The notes: generated from the letters alone by a model not told the origin. Shown: positions 33,243 to 43,622, counted from the stretch's first letter. The stretch is 64,000 nucleotides of DNA from Zoogloea sp044344315 (GCF_044344315.1 NZ_JBIJDC010000008.1:1-64000), one strand, 5' to 3'. Translations and numbers: made by a program.

Positions 33243-33762
33243 GGGGAAGCTCCATTTCATGAATGCGCCGATAGCGCTGACGGAGTGCAGTGTGTGGGCC
33301 CGATGCAGCGCACCAAACCAAATTGTTCCGATATGCATTCCATGCCGGAATGAAATAGACGGCATTCCATGAATTCATCCAAGCTATTGAAATAACTAAA
33401 AAAGCCTTTTGCTGGGCAATCATCACCAATGACCTGCCAGGTGTTGATTTCCAGCCACCGGAATACAGTCCGTGCCCCCAATCCTGTGGGTTCGAATTCA
33501 TACGACCTCCGCGCGTTGATTCACAGGCAAGTCGGTGGCCGGAAGTCCACGGTCGAATGAATTCGACCCCACAACAGCGCGCCGCCATTGGCGCTCGCCC
33601 CGGTTTCAGAGCGACAGCAGAGGCAAGCAGGAGCAACGCGCCACCTGGCGTCGCGGCCAGGCTGACGCCGGCCACCAGGGCTGCGGAAACCCTACTCAGC
33701 ACAGGGTTGAAGTCACCGCGCCAAGCGACCAGACTTGAAACACCCCCTCTCCGGAGTGTCCC
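33243..33762. other. 520-bp intergenic region without a gene
   Basis: No supported gene. It is more A+T-rich than average in its first half and contains the paired inverted repeats at 33485-33573. It separates the DUF2325 gene from the sensory operon and should hold promoters for both directions. Confidence 0.6.
33485..33573. repeat. Long imperfect inverted repeat (REP-like pair)
   Basis: The 23-nt segment 33485-33507 (TGTGGGTTCGAATTCAT then ACGACC) is complementary to 33551-33573 (GGTCGA then ATGAATTCGACCCCACA) with 2 mismatches; 43 bp separates the arms. Each arm also has internal symmetry (GGTCGAAT/ATTCGACC). A related half, ATGAACTCGACCCCAC, lies at 22147. This is the layout of a paired REP/hairpin element. 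Confidence 0.6.
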
Positions 33763-35058
33763 GTGAGCGCGAAGAGCACGACCCGCATCGCCTCACCCCA
33801 TGCCCCACCCAGCACCACCGCCGGGTCACGGAGCATGCGTGTCGCCGACCCGCGCTTCGACGAGATTCTCGCCAGCGCCAACGACGCGATCATCTCCATC
33901 GACGAATCCCACGTCATCACCCTGTTCAACCGGGGTGCCGAGCGCATCTTCGGCTACAGCGCCGCCGACATCATCGGCCAGCCCCTGGATCGGCTGATTC
34001 CCGAACGCTTCGTCGCCCGCCATGGCGGCCAGGTGCGGGATTTTTCGGCGGCCCCGGAGGCCTCGCGGATGATGGCTCAGCGCGGCGAGATCTACGGACG
34101 CCGGCGCGATGGCAGCGAGTTTCCGGCCGAAGCCTCGATCTCCAAGTTCCGGGGGCCGGATGGGCTGGTGTTCACGGTGATCCTGCGCGACATCACTGAA
34201 AGGCGCGCCGCCGAGCTGATCCTGCGCGGCGCCCATGACGAGCTGGACAGGCGCGTGCGCGAACGCACCGCCGAGCTCGAAGAGCGCAACGCCCAGCTGC
34301 AGCAGGAAATCCATGAGCGCCGCCGCGCCGAGAAGCTGCTGGCCGAGCAGGCCCGTGAGCTGGCCCGCTCCAACGCAGACCTGGAACAGTTTGCCTCCGT
34401 CGCCTCCCACGACCTGCAGGAGCCCCTGCGCATGGTGGCCAGCTACACCCAGCTCCTGGGCAAGCGCTACCGCAACCGCCTCGACGGAGACGCCGACGAG
34501 TTCATGGGCTTCATCGTCGATGGGGCCCTGCGCATGCAGCGCCTCATCAACGACCTGCTCACCTTCTCCCGGGTGGGCAGCCGCGGCAAGGGCTTCCAGC
34601 CGGTGGATCTGGCGACCAGCGTGGCCCAGGTGCGCATCAACTTGCGCGCCGCCATCGACGAGAGTGGCGCCCGGATCAGCACCGGCACGCTGCCGGTAGT
34701 CAACGCCGACGCCACCCAGATGGAGCAGCTGCTGCAGAACCTGATCGGCAACGCCATCAAGTTCCGCAAGGGCCCGGCGCCCCGCGTGCACATCGACGCC
34801 CGGCGCGAGGACGCGGCCTGGCGCATCGAGGTGCAGGATGACGGCATCGGCATCGACGCCCGCTACGCCGAGCGGATCTTCGTGATCTTCCAGCGCCTGC
34901 ACACCGCCGCCGAATACCCGGGCACCGGCATCGGCCTGGCCATCTGCAAGAAGATCGTTGAGCGCCACGGCGGGCAGATCGGCGTGCAATCAACCCCTGG
35001 CGAGGGGACGAGCTTCAGTTTCACACTGCCTGATCGGGAGGAGACCCCCCATGCGTGA
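33763..35058 (+). CDS. PAS-domain sensor histidine kinase
   Basis: 431 residues from GTG at 33763 (CCGGAG upstream). No transmembrane segment. PAS domain about 27-147 (ANDAIISIDESHVITLFNRG; RDITERRA), coiled coil about 150-205, HisKA with His216 in FASVASHDLQEPLR, then N box LIGNAIKF, G1 DDGIGIDARYAERIF and G2 GTGIGLAICKKIV. The SHDLQEPLR form is typical of bacteriophytochrome-like kinases paired with Rcp1-type regulators, as here. Overlaps the next gene by 8 bp. Confidence 0.92.
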   Translation: MSAKSTTRIASPHAPPSTTAGSRSMRVADPRFDEILASANDAIISIDESHVITLFNRGAERIFGYSAADIIGQPLDRLIPERFVARHGGQVRDFSAAPEASRMMAQRGEIYGRRRDGSEFPAEASISKFRGPDGLVFTVILRDITERRAAELILRGAHDELDRRVRERTAELEERNAQLQQEIHERRRAEKLLAEQARELARSNADLEQFASVASHDLQEPLRMVASYTQLLGKRYRNRLDGDADEFMGFIVDGALRMQRLINDLLTFSRVGSRGKGFQPVDLATSVAQVRINLRAAIDESGARISTGTLPVVNADATQMEQLLQNLIGNAIKFRKGPAPRVHIDARREDAAWRIEVQDDGIGIDARYAERIFVIFQRLHTAAEYPGTGIGLAICKKIVERHGGQIGVQSTPGEGTSFSFTLPDREETPHA

Positions 35059-35500
35059 CCGCCAACGCCCCATCCGGATCCTCCTCGTGGAGGACAACCC
35101 CGGGGACGTGCGCCTGACCATCGAAGCCTTCAAGGACAACCGTGTGGACACCCCCCTTGATGTCGCCCGGGACGGCGTCGAGGCCCTGGCCTACCTGCGC
35201 CAGGAGGGTATCCACGCCGGCAAGCCACTGCCCGACCTGATTCTCCTCGACCTCAACCTGCCGCGCATGGACGGCGGCGAGGTGCTGGCGGCCATCAAGG
35301 CCGACCCGGCCCTGATGCACATCCCGGTAGTGGTGCTCACCACCTCCCGGGCGGAGCAGGACGTCCAGCGCGCCTACCTGCTGCAGGCCGCCTGCTTCAT
35401 CACCAAGCCGGTGGATTTCGAATGCTTCATCCAGGCGGTTAAGCTCATCGACGCCTTCTGGCTGAGCGTCGTCACCCTGCCCTGCGGCGCGCGCTCATGA
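35051..35500 (+). CDS. Single-domain response regulator, Rcp1-like
   Basis: 149 residues from the ATG at 35051. Receiver domain with acidic pair E14/D15 in LLVEDNPGD, phosphoacceptor Asp67 in LLDLNLPRMDG, Thr in VLTTSR and Lys in ITKPVD. The EDNPGDVRL and insertion before the Asp are the Rcp1 pattern. No output domain. Likely target of the kinase upstream; 4-bp overlap with the next gene. Confidence 0.92.
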   Translation: MRDRQRPIRILLVEDNPGDVRLTIEAFKDNRVDTPLDVARDGVEALAYLRQEGIHAGKPLPDLILLDLNLPRMDGGEVLAAIKADPALMHIPVVVLTTSRAEQDVQRAYLLQAACFITKPVDFECFIQAVKLIDAFWLSVVTLPCGARS

Positions 35501-37596
35501 GCAGTGCGCACTCCAATGTGCTGCTCGTCGAAGACAACCCCGGCGATGCCCGCCTGATCCAGGAGATGCTGGCCGACGGGGACGGGGACAGCTTCCGGCT
35601 ATGGCGGGCCGACCGCCTGTCGGCCGGGCTGGACATGCTCTCCAGCGGCGACATTGGCGTGGTGCTGCTGGACCTGTCGCTGCCCGACAGCCTGGGCATC
35701 GAGACCTTCTGCACCATGTTTGCCCACGCCCCTCAGGTGCCCATCATCGTGCTCACCGGCACCGACGACGAGGTGATGGCCCTGCACGCGGTCAAGACCG
35801 GTGCCCAGGACTACCTGATCAAGGGCGAGGTGAACAGCAACCTGCTGCTGCGCGCCATGCGCTATGCCATGGAGCGCAAGGAGGTCGAGCGGGCCCTGCG
35901 GGAAAGCGAGGAGCGCTACGCCCTGGCCGCCGCCGGGGCCAACGACGGCCTGTGGGACTGGCACCTGCAGCGCGGCCGGGCCTACTTCTCGCCACGCTGG
36001 AAGTCCATGCTGGGCTTTGCCGACGACGAGATCGGCGACGACCCGGAGGCCTGGCTGGCCCTGATCCACGCCGACGACATCGCCGCCGTGCGCGCCCAGC
36101 TCGCCAACCCACAGACCCTCTCCGGCGCGCCCCTCAATGTCGAATACCGCATCCGCACCCGGGGCGGCGACTACCGCTGGATGCTGTGCCGGGGCATGGC
36201 TGTGCGCGACCGGGACGGCCAGCCCCTGCGCATGGCGGGCTCCCAGACCGACATCCACGCCCGCAAGCTGGCCGAGGAGCGCCTGCTGCGCGACTCCCTG
36301 CGCGACGGCCTCACCGGCCTGTCCAACCGCAACCTGGTGACCCACCGCCTGCACCAGGCCATCGAGCACATGCAGCGCCAGCCGGAGCGGCGCTTTGCGG
36401 TGCTGTTCCTCGACCTGGACCGCTTCAAGAACGTGAACGACAGCCTCGGCCACACCACCGGCGACAAGCTGCTGATCGAATGCGGGCGCCGCCTGGGCCT
36501 GTGCTGCCGGCCCCACGACACCCTGGCCCGGCTGGGGGGCGACGAGTTCGTGCTGCTGCTGGAGGACATCGACGACGCCACCGACGCCATCCGCGTGGCC
36601 GACCGCATCCAGCGCCACTTCGCCACCCCCTTCGTGATCGACGGCTACGAGCTGTTCATGAACTGCAGCATCGGCATCGCCCTGTCGGCCCCCGAATACC
36701 ACCACCCGGACGAGCTGCTGCGCGACGCCGACACCGCCATGTACCGGGCCAAGGCCGACGGCAAGGCATGCTACGCCCTCTTCGACGCCGACATGCACCA
36801 CCGGGCGGTGGCGGCCCTGGACATGGAGAGCAGCCTGCGCCGGGCCATCGACCGGAACGGCTTCGTGCTCCACTACCAGCCGGTGATCGAGCTCAGCAGC
36901 GGCCGCATCGCCGCTTTCGAAGCCCTGATCCGCTGGCCCCACGAAAGCCGCGGCCTCATCTCGCCGGCCGAGTTCGTCCCCCTCGCCGAAGAAACCAGCC
37001 TGATCCTGCCCATCGGCCGCTGGGCCCTGCGCGAGGCCTGCCGCCAGCTGCGCTGCTGGCAGGACGCCGACGGGCGCCTTTCCAGTCTCAGCATCAGCGT
37101 CAACCTGTCCGCCCGCCAGTTCTCCGATGAAGGCCTGGTGGGCCAGGTGGCTGACGTACTCGAGGAAACGGGGCTGGCCCCCGCCTGCCTCAAACTCGAG
37201 ATCACCGAGAGCGTGCTGATGGTCAACGCACAGCTGGCCCTGACACGACTGGCACAGCTGCGGGCCATGGGCATCGGCATCAGCATGGACGACTTCGGCA
37301 CCGGCTACTCGTCCCTCAGCTACCTGCAGCGCTTCCCCATCGACACCCTGAAGATCGACCAGTCCTTCATCGGCGCCATGGCCCACACCATCGAGGGTGC
37401 CGAGATCGTGCGGGCCATCCTCAACCTGGGCAAGGCTCTGCACCTGGAAGTGATCGCCGAGGGCGCCGAGAGCGTCGCCCAGGTGGACATGCTCCGCGAC
37501 ATGGGCTGCCCCCTGACCCAGGGCTTCTTCTTCTCCCGCCCCCTGCCCCACCACGAGGCCGAAGCCCTGCTCCGGGCCGCGCCCCCCGCCGCCTGA
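35497..37596 (+). CDS. REC-PAS-GGDEF-EAL protein
   Basis: 699 residues. Receiver 5-125 with Asp59; PAS about 145-265 (ERYALAAAGANDGLWDWHL); GGDEF about 270-435 with intact LGGDEF and no obvious RxxD inhibitory site five residues upstream (RPHDTLA precedes it, so a degenerate I-site is possible); EAL about 445-695 with YQPVI, intact EALIRW, EITESVLM and DDFGTGYSSLSYLQ. Both catalytic signatures look active, so it could make or break c-di-GMP under control of phosphorylation. Output of the HK/RR pair upstream. Confidence 0.93.
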   Translation: MSSAHSNVLLVEDNPGDARLIQEMLADGDGDSFRLWRADRLSAGLDMLSSGDIGVVLLDLSLPDSLGIETFCTMFAHAPQVPIIVLTGTDDEVMALHAVKTGAQDYLIKGEVNSNLLLRAMRYAMERKEVERALRESEERYALAAAGANDGLWDWHLQRGRAYFSPRWKSMLGFADDEIGDDPEAWLALIHADDIAAVRAQLANPQTLSGAPLNVEYRIRTRGGDYRWMLCRGMAVRDRDGQPLRMAGSQTDIHARKLAEERLLRDSLRDGLTGLSNRNLVTHRLHQAIEHMQRQPERRFAVLFLDLDRFKNVNDSLGHTTGDKLLIECGRRLGLCCRPHDTLARLGGDEFVLLLEDIDDATDAIRVADRIQRHFATPFVIDGYELFMNCSIGIALSAPEYHHPDELLRDADTAMYRAKADGKACYALFDADMHHRAVAALDMESSLRRAIDRNGFVLHYQPVIELSSGRIAAFEALIRWPHESRGLISPAEFVPLAEETSLILPIGRWALREACRQLRCWQDADGRLSSLSISVNLSARQFSDEGLVGQVADVLEETGLAPACLKLEITESVLMVNAQLALTRLAQLRAMGIGISMDDFGTGYSSLSYLQRFPIDTLKIDQSFIGAMAHTIEGAEIVRAILNLGKALHLEVIAEGAESVAQVDMLRDMGCPLTQGFFFSRPLPHHEAEALLRAAPPAA

Positions 37597-37751
37597 GCCC
37601 CCACGACCGGCCGAGCTTCTTATCGCCGGTTAACGACCCCGCACAGGAGACGCGCCGACAATCGGCTTCGCCGCTGCGGCCCATTGCGGGACAAGACCCG
37701 ACACGGATAGCGGCCCGCAGCGCCCTCGCCCCCTCCCCAGCAGGTACCCCC

Positions 37752-39779
37752 ATGCACACGCTCCTTGCCCCCGCCGTGGCATTGCTCAACCGCCTGAGTT
37801 TCCGCGGCAAGTTCACCATCATCATCCTCTGTGTGCTCATCGCCCTGGCCGGCCTCGGCGGCTCCCTGGGGGCCGCCCTGTGGGGTGAAGTCCGCCACAC
37901 CCGCAACGAGCAGGCCGGTGTCGCCACCCTGGTGCCCACCCTGCACGCGGTGCAGATGATCCAGCAGCACCGGGGCCAGATGGTCAGCGTGCTGTCCGGC
38001 AAGCCCGAGTTGAAGCCCCGGGCCGACGAGACCGCCGCCCAGGCCGACCGCTGGCTGGACAAGGCCGACGCGGCCCTGGCTGCCTCCCCCACCCTCAGCG
38101 GCACCGCAACCGGATGGACCGCCGTGCGCAAGGACTGGAAGGATCTGGTCATCTCCGGCGGAAGCCTGGATGCCGCCGCCAGCCGGATTGCCCACCGCAA
38201 GGTGATCGAAGCCCTGCTGGCCCACGCGAAAGCGGTGATCAGCGCATCCGGCCTGCTGCTGGACACCGAAGCCGGTTCTTTCTACATGATCGACGCGACC
38301 CTCGATGCCCTGCCCGAGCTCATCGAACGGATCGGCAAAATGCGCGCCACCGGCAACCTGCTGCTCAGCAGGAAAACCGGCAGCGATCAGGAACGGGAAG
38401 ACCTGACCGTGCTGATGGCCACGGCCGAAGCCGAGTACCGGAAAGTCATCCAGAAGCTCCGCCGCGCCAGCGAGGGCCACCCGGAGATCGTCACCAGCAT
38501 CGCAGCCCTGGAATCCGGGACCGGCCCCCACCTGGCCTAGCTGACCGGGGTGGCCCGCAGCGACATCATCCCCGGGCGCTACGAGACCCCGGCGGCTGAG
38601 TGGGTGCAGCGCTCCACCGCGGCCATCGACGCCCTCTACGAGAGCGCCTTCGAGCATTTCATCCCCGAACTCCAAGGCCTGCTCGCCGATCGCGAGTCCC
38701 GCCTGATGCGCACCTTCACCCTGTCAGCAACGGCGGCCATCGGCATCGCCCTGCTGGTGACCTACCTCCTCGCCGCCGTCGCCTCGGCCATCGGCGGCGC
38801 CGTGGCCAGCCTGGCCGGCAATGCCGAGAAGGTGGCCGACGGCGACCTGACCGTGCACGTCGAGCTCGCCACCCGGGATGAACTGCAGCGCGTCGCCAGC
38901 GCCTTCAACCGCATGGGCGAATCCATTGCCCAGCTGCTCCAGGGGGCGCACAAGACGGCTGACGACCTGTCTGCCGCGGCCGATCACCTGGCCAGCTCCT
39001 CCAGCGACGTGGCCCGCGGCTCGGCCCACCAGAGCGACGCGGCCAGCGCCATGGCGGCGGCGGTCGAAGAGATGACCGTCGGCATCAACCACATCGCCTC
39101 CAACGCCCGCGACGCCCAGAGCGAAGCCACCCACGCCGGGCAGCTATCCACCGAAGGCAGCGAAGTGGTGCGCCAGACCGTGGATGACATCGGCCGCATC
39201 TCCGAAGTGGTGAAGCGCTCCGCCGGCATCATCCGCAAGCTCGGCGACCAGTCCTCGCAGATCTCGGCCATCGTCGGCACCATCAAGGAGATCGCCGACC
39301 AGACCAACCTGCTGGCCCTCAACGCCGCCATCGAAGCCGCCCGTGCCGGCGAGCAGGGGCGTGGCTTTGCGGTGGTGGCCGACGAGGTACGCAAGCTGGC
39401 CGAGCGCACCACCCAGTCCACCCAGGAGATCGCCGGCATGATCGGTGGCATCCAGGAAGGCGCCCAGCATGCCGTGCGGGCCATGGAAGAAGGGGTCGAG
39501 CGGGTCAGCGAGGGCGTGGACCGGGCCGGCCAGGCCGGCACCGCCATCGCCCACATCCGTGCCGGCGCCGGGCGCACCGTCAATGCCATCAACGAAATCA
39601 GCGACGCCCTCGGCGAACAGAGCGCCGCCAGCACCGAAATCGCCCGACAGGTGGAAGGGATCGCCCAGATGGCCGAGAACAACAGCGCCAGCTCCCAGGC
39701 CTCGGCCCGCACCGCCCAGCAACTCAAGGACCTGGCGGTGCGCCTGGAACAGGATATCGGGCGCTTCCGGCTGAACTGA
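37752..39779 (+). pseudogene. Methyl-accepting chemotaxis protein interrupted by an in-frame amber codon
   Basis: One frame runs from ATG 37752 to the stop at 39777-39779 and codes for 675 positions, but codon 263 (38538-38540) is TAG. Before it: TM1 (about 20-45) and a helical periplasmic sensor domain (HAVQMIQQHRGQMVSVLSGK, LMATAEAEYR). After it, in the same frame: LTGVARSDIIPGRYETPAAEW, TM2 (about 318-345), HAMP, and a signalling domain with the invariant hairpin EIADQTNLLALNAAIEAARA and VVADEVRKLAERTTQ. The codon is flanked by CTGGCC and CTGACC, so a single C-to-T change of CAG (Gln) explains it. It may be a recent pseudogene, a sequencing error or a suppressed codon. The second half could start at GTG 38550 but would lack its sensor. 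Confidence 0.85.
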
Positions 39780-39836
39780 GGTCTGCCTCCACGGATAGGC
39801 CCGCGCGCGCGCCACTTGCCCCCGACCCAACATGCG

Positions 39837-41798
39837 CTACTCGCCCGCCAGCGCCACCACCGGGTCCAGGCGAGCAGCCTGGCGGGCTGGGAGATAGCCG
39901 AACAACAAGCCGGTGGCAACTGCGCAGGCAAACGCGCCGAGCATTGCAGTCACCGAAAAGATCACTGGCACCTGCCAGAGGATGAGGAGTGCTCCGACGC
40001 TCAAACCCGCCGCCACCCCCAGCGCCCCACCCACCACCGTCAGCAGTACCGACTCGGTCAGAAACTGGCGCAGGATGTCGCGCTGGCGAGCCCCCGTGGC
40101 CATCCGGATCCCGATCTCGCGAGTCCGCTCACGCACCGTCATCAGCATCACGTTCATCACGCCGATGCCACCCACCACCAGGGACACGGCGGCGATCAGG
40201 CCCAGCATCATGGTCATCGCCTCGCGGGTCTCCATCTCCGCCTGCAGCTTGGCCGCGGCGTTGCCGATGCCGAAGTCCTCCCGCCCGTGCCGCTCCAGCA
40301 TGAGCCGGCGGATGGCCTGCTCGGCCGCCATCACCTGCTCTGCCCCAGCCGCCTCGATGACCGTGTAGTCAGGCTGGGTCTGGGCCCGATAGACCCGGGC
40401 ACGACCGGCGCGATAGGGGATGAAGACCATGTCGTCGTAGTCCTGGCTGCCGGATTCGGCACCGCGCTCGGCCATCACGCCTATCACCTCGAAGGGGGCT
40501 GTACCGATCAGCAAGTGCTGGCCGGTGGGGTAGGCCCCATCGGGGAAGAAGTTCTCCCGCGCCTTGTGGCCAAGCACCACCAGGGGCGCCAGATCGCGGT
40601 CTTCCTGGGCATTGAAGAAACGCCCGACGGCGACGGGCCAGCGGTGCATGCGAGGCATGGCTTCGGTGCCGGCAAAGACGTACAGATTGCGCTCCACGTT
40701 GCCACGGCGGACCGAGATCGGATCACCGATCACCGGCATCACCCTGGCCACCTCGGGCAGGGCCGCAAGGGCAGCGAGGTCCTCCTCGGTGACGACCCCG
40801 CCAGGGCCGCCGGCAGGCGGAGGCCGGCTGCCCATGTACATGATGGTGGCGCCCATGCTGCCCATCTGGGTGGCCACCTTTTGCCGTGCCCCTTCGCCGA
40901 TGGCCAGCATGGCGATCACCGATGCCACACCGATGACGATACCGAGCAGGGTCAGCCCGGTGCGCCCGCGGTTCATGCGCATGCCACGCCAGGCGCTGCG
41001 GGCGGCCTCGCGCAGTTCGGCACGCCAGACCCCGGCGCCCGCCCTGCCCGGCGGCGTGTCGGGCAGCCCTGCCGGGGCATGGCCCCGGGCAGATGGTGCC
41101 GGTACGCCCGAATCGGCAACGATCCGTCCATCCTGGATCTCGATCACCCGGCGGGCCTGGGCCGCCACCCGGTGATCGTGGGTGATGAGGATGACGGTGT
41201 GCCCGGCCTCCGCCAGTTCGGCCAGCAGGGTCATGACCTCGGCGCCGCTGCGGGAGTCGAGGGCGCCGGTGGGCTCATCGGCCAGGATGATGCGCCCGCC
41301 ATTGACCAGGGCCCGGGCAATCGACACCCGCTGCTGCTGGCCGCCGGACAACTGCCGGGGACGGTTGTCCAGGCGCTCGCCGAGGCCGAGGCGTTCGAGC
41401 AGGGCGGTGGCCCGCGCCGACCGCTCAGCTTCACTCATGCCAGCATAGACGGCGGGGACTTCGACGTTCTCCCGGGCGGTCTCGCTGGGAATCAGGTGGT
41501 AACCCTGGAAGACGAAGCCGAAGGCCTCACGGCGCAGCCAGGCCAGGCGATCGGCATCGAAGCCGTCCACGTCCTGCCCGGAGAAGAGATAGCGGCCGGA
41601 GGTGGGCCGGTCCAGGCAGCCCAGGATGTGCATCAGCGTGGATTTGCCCGAGCCCGAGGCGCCGACGATGGCGACGAACTCCCCGGCGTGGATGTCCAGC
41701 GAGATGCCGCGGAGCACGTCCACCAGGGGCTGCTCGCCGCCGCCGTAGGTCTTGCACAGGCCACTCAGGGTGATCAGGGGAATAGGCACAGCGCTCAC
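39837..41798 (-). CDS. macB: MacB-type ABC efflux pump (ATPase-permease fusion)
   Basis: 653 residues. NBD in the first about 230 residues with GASGSGKST, FQGYHLIPS, LSGGQQQR, IILADEPTGALDS and ITHDH. The permease part has TM1 near residue 290 (LTLLGIVIGVASVIAMLAIG), a MacB periplasmic domain with GEGARQKVATQMGSMGA, and three C-terminal membrane segments (VNVMLMTVRERTREIGIRMA). Works with a MacA adaptor and TolC; also forms siderophore-recycling pumps (PvdT type). Its start overlaps the macA stop. Last gene of the fecI-started run, hence probably Fur-controlled. Confidence 0.93.
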   Translation of the reverse strand: MSAVPIPLITLSGLCKTYGGGEQPLVDVLRGISLDIHAGEFVAIVGASGSGKSTLMHILGCLDRPTSGRYLFSGQDVDGFDADRLAWLRREAFGFVFQGYHLIPSETARENVEVPAVYAGMSEAERSARATALLERLGLGERLDNRPRQLSGGQQQRVSIARALVNGGRIILADEPTGALDSRSGAEVMTLLAELAEAGHTVILITHDHRVAAQARRVIEIQDGRIVADSGVPAPSARGHAPAGLPDTPPGRAGAGVWRAELREAARSAWRGMRMNRGRTGLTLLGIVIGVASVIAMLAIGEGARQKVATQMGSMGATIMYMGSRPPPAGGPGGVVTEEDLAALAALPEVARVMPVIGDPISVRRGNVERNLYVFAGTEAMPRMHRWPVAVGRFFNAQEDRDLAPLVVLGHKARENFFPDGAYPTGQHLLIGTAPFEVIGVMAERGAESGSQDYDDMVFIPYRAGRARVYRAQTQPDYTVIEAAGAEQVMAAEQAIRRLMLERHGREDFGIGNAAAKLQAEMETREAMTMMLGLIAAVSLVVGGIGVMNVMLMTVRERTREIGIRMATGARQRDILRQFLTESVLLTVVGGALGVAAGLSVGALLILWQVPVIFSVTAMLGAFACAVATGLLFGYLPARQAARLDPVVALAGE

Positions 41799-42988
41799 CA
41801 GGTGAATCTCCGCACGCCACCGTCGCGCCGACGCTCGGCAAGCACCAGGGCCTCCCCTTCGGCAAGCCCTGTGCGCACCTCGACCTGATGGCGATTGCGC
41901 ACGCCGGCCACCACTTCACGCCGCTCGATCGTGCCGCCGGGCAGGCGGACCCGGGCCGTGAATCGGTCGGCCACCCCAGGCACCGGCTCCAGGGCGGCCA
42001 GGGGCGCATGCAGGCGGCCCCTGGCGGCGGCCGTCACGATGCTGACCTGGGCGGTCATCTGGGGCATCAGCTCGCCATCGGCGTTGTCCACATCGAACAG
42101 CACGGTGTAGGCCACCGCCTTGCTGGCCGCCGGCTGGGCCGACGCCCCCTGCGTCACCGCGGCGGGACGTGGCGCCGGCAGGATCTGACGCACCGAGCCG
42201 CTCCAGCGCCGGGGCTGCGCGGCGCCGTGCCCCCCCAGGGTGGTGAAATAGACCGCCTGCCCGGGCTTGACCTGACGCACGTCCGCCTCCGACACCTCGG
42301 TCCATACGGTCATGCCAGACAGGTCGGCGATGCGCAGGATGTGGGGCGTCTGGTAAGTGGCGTTGAGGGTCTGCCCCTCCCGGGCCTCGATGCTCACCAC
42401 CGTGCCGGCCATGGGGGCATCGATGCGGGTGTAGCCCAGGCGGGCTTCGTCGGCCTGCAGGGTGGCCTGGGTCTGGCGGATCTGCGCCCTCAGGCTGTCT
42501 ACCCGCGCCCGCGCCATCGCCAGGCTGGCATCTGCGTTGTCCACATCCTCCTGGCGGGTCGCCTCATCGCGGACGAGTTGCTGCTGGCGTGCCTGCTGCC
42601 GGGTCGCCAGTTGCAGCTGGGCCTGCTGCTCGGCCAGCTGGGCGTGCAGACCGGCCAGCGCCGCCCGACCCGCCTCGACGGTGGCCCGTTGCACGCTGGG
42701 GTCGATCTCGACCAGCAGATCGCCCTTGCCCACCGCACTGCCGGGCTGTACGTGCAAGCGGGTGATCCGCCCCGACACCTGGGCACCGATATCCACGTAG
42801 CGGCGGGGTTCGAGGGTGCCGATGGCGGTGACCGTGGCTTCGATGTCGCCCCGAGTCACGCCCATGGTCTCGTACCCCACCTCCGGACGCGACGCCCACC
42901 ATACGCCTGCCGCCAGCGCCGCAAGCACGGCAACCATGCCCACCAGCCGGCGCGATGGCAGGTGCCTGCGCACCTTGGCGCCTGTCAT
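41795..42988 (-). CDS. macA: MacA-type membrane-fusion adaptor
   Basis: 397 residues from the ATG at 42988; upstream frame lies in the DUF4198 gene. One membrane anchor (about 14-34), then YETMGVTRGDIEATVTAIGTLEPRR, the MacA start of the barrel-sandwich. A long coiled-coil hairpin (about 100-190) and lipoyl return VEAREGQTL follow. Couples MacB to an outer-membrane channel; no TolC is encoded beside it. The PvdR-like reading, apo-siderophore export, fits the receptor upstream. Confidence 0.92.
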   Translation of the reverse strand: MTGAKVRRHLPSRRLVGMVAVLAALAAGVWWASRPEVGYETMGVTRGDIEATVTAIGTLEPRRYVDIGAQVSGRITRLHVQPGSAVGKGDLLVEIDPSVQRATVEAGRAALAGLHAQLAEQQAQLQLATRQQARQQQLVRDEATRQEDVDNADASLAMARARVDSLRAQIRQTQATLQADEARLGYTRIDAPMAGTVVSIEAREGQTLNATYQTPHILRIADLSGMTVWTEVSEADVRQVKPGQAVYFTTLGGHGAAQPRRWSGSVRQILPAPRPAAVTQGASAQPAASKAVAYTVLFDVDNADGELMPQMTAQVSIVTAAARGRLHAPLAALEPVPGVADRFTARVRLPGGTIERREVVAGVRNRHQVEVRTGLAEGEALVLAERRRDGGVRRFTW

Positions 42989-43605
42989 TCGCCCTCCCGG
43001 AAGCTCAGGGTCGCGGTATGCCGGACCTCGTTGTAGCGCTTGCCATCCACCACGGCAGCCCCGCCGTCCATCCGGGCGGAGACCACCAGCACATACAACC
43101 CGGGGATGGGCGTATCCAGGGTCACGCTGCCATCCCCGGCGGGGCGCAGTGTCTTGTGCCAACCGGTGGCGGTACTCACCCGGACCTGGGAGGCGCTGAC
43201 GGCCTCGCCTTTCCAGAACAGGCGGAAGGTCGAGCCTCCACTTTGGGTGGGCACCAGTTCCAGATCGCTTCCGGCGCGGGTTTCGTGACGGCCACTGCGG
43301 GCGTGAAGGAACTCGAGGGTGCCCGCGGCGGTTTCAGCCCGGGCTGAGAAGCGCAGATCACCGGGCGGGACGACGGGAAGATCCCAGCGCACGCCCTGGG
43401 CGGGTGCGTCCACCGGCTTGCCGGATGCGGCCAGGATCTTGGCGCCATACAGGGAAAGCGGCCGGGGCGCCCCGATCTCGCCGGCGAGGATCCGCACGCC
43501 CGCACCGGCGGGCTCGATCCACACGTAGTCGGCCCGGGCGCCGGACGCTGCCAGGAGGGCGAGCGTAGCCGCCGCGACCCGTGCCGCATGCTTGAATAAG
43601 ATCAT
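42985..43605 (-). CDS. Periplasmic DUF4198 protein
   Basis: 206 residues, signal peptide 1-25 (ARA/DYV cut). DUF4198 proteins are exported beta-rich proteins found with metal transporters; YVWIEPAGAGVRILAGEIG and the terminal ARMDGGAAVVDGKRYNEVRH fit. Biochemistry unknown. Overlaps macA by 4 bp and follows DUF3325 by 17 bp, in the siderophore run. Confidence 0.8.
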   Translation of the reverse strand: MILFKHAARVAAATLALLAASGARADYVWIEPAGAGVRILAGEIGAPRPLSLYGAKILAASGKPVDAPAQGVRWDLPVVPPGDLRFSARAETAAGTLEFLHARSGRHETRAGSDLELVPTQSGGSTFRLFWKGEAVSASQVRVSTATGWHKTLRPAGDGSVTLDTPIPGLYVLVVSARMDGGAAVVDGKRYNEVRHTATLSFREGE

Positions 43606-43622
43606 TTGGAAATCGTTCCAGG

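Noticed and set aside
33485..33507. tRNA or integron attC (GGTTCGAATTC resembles a T-loop)
   Set aside because: No cloverleaf can be drawn, and the attC core GTTRRRY is absent. It is one arm of an inverted repeat.
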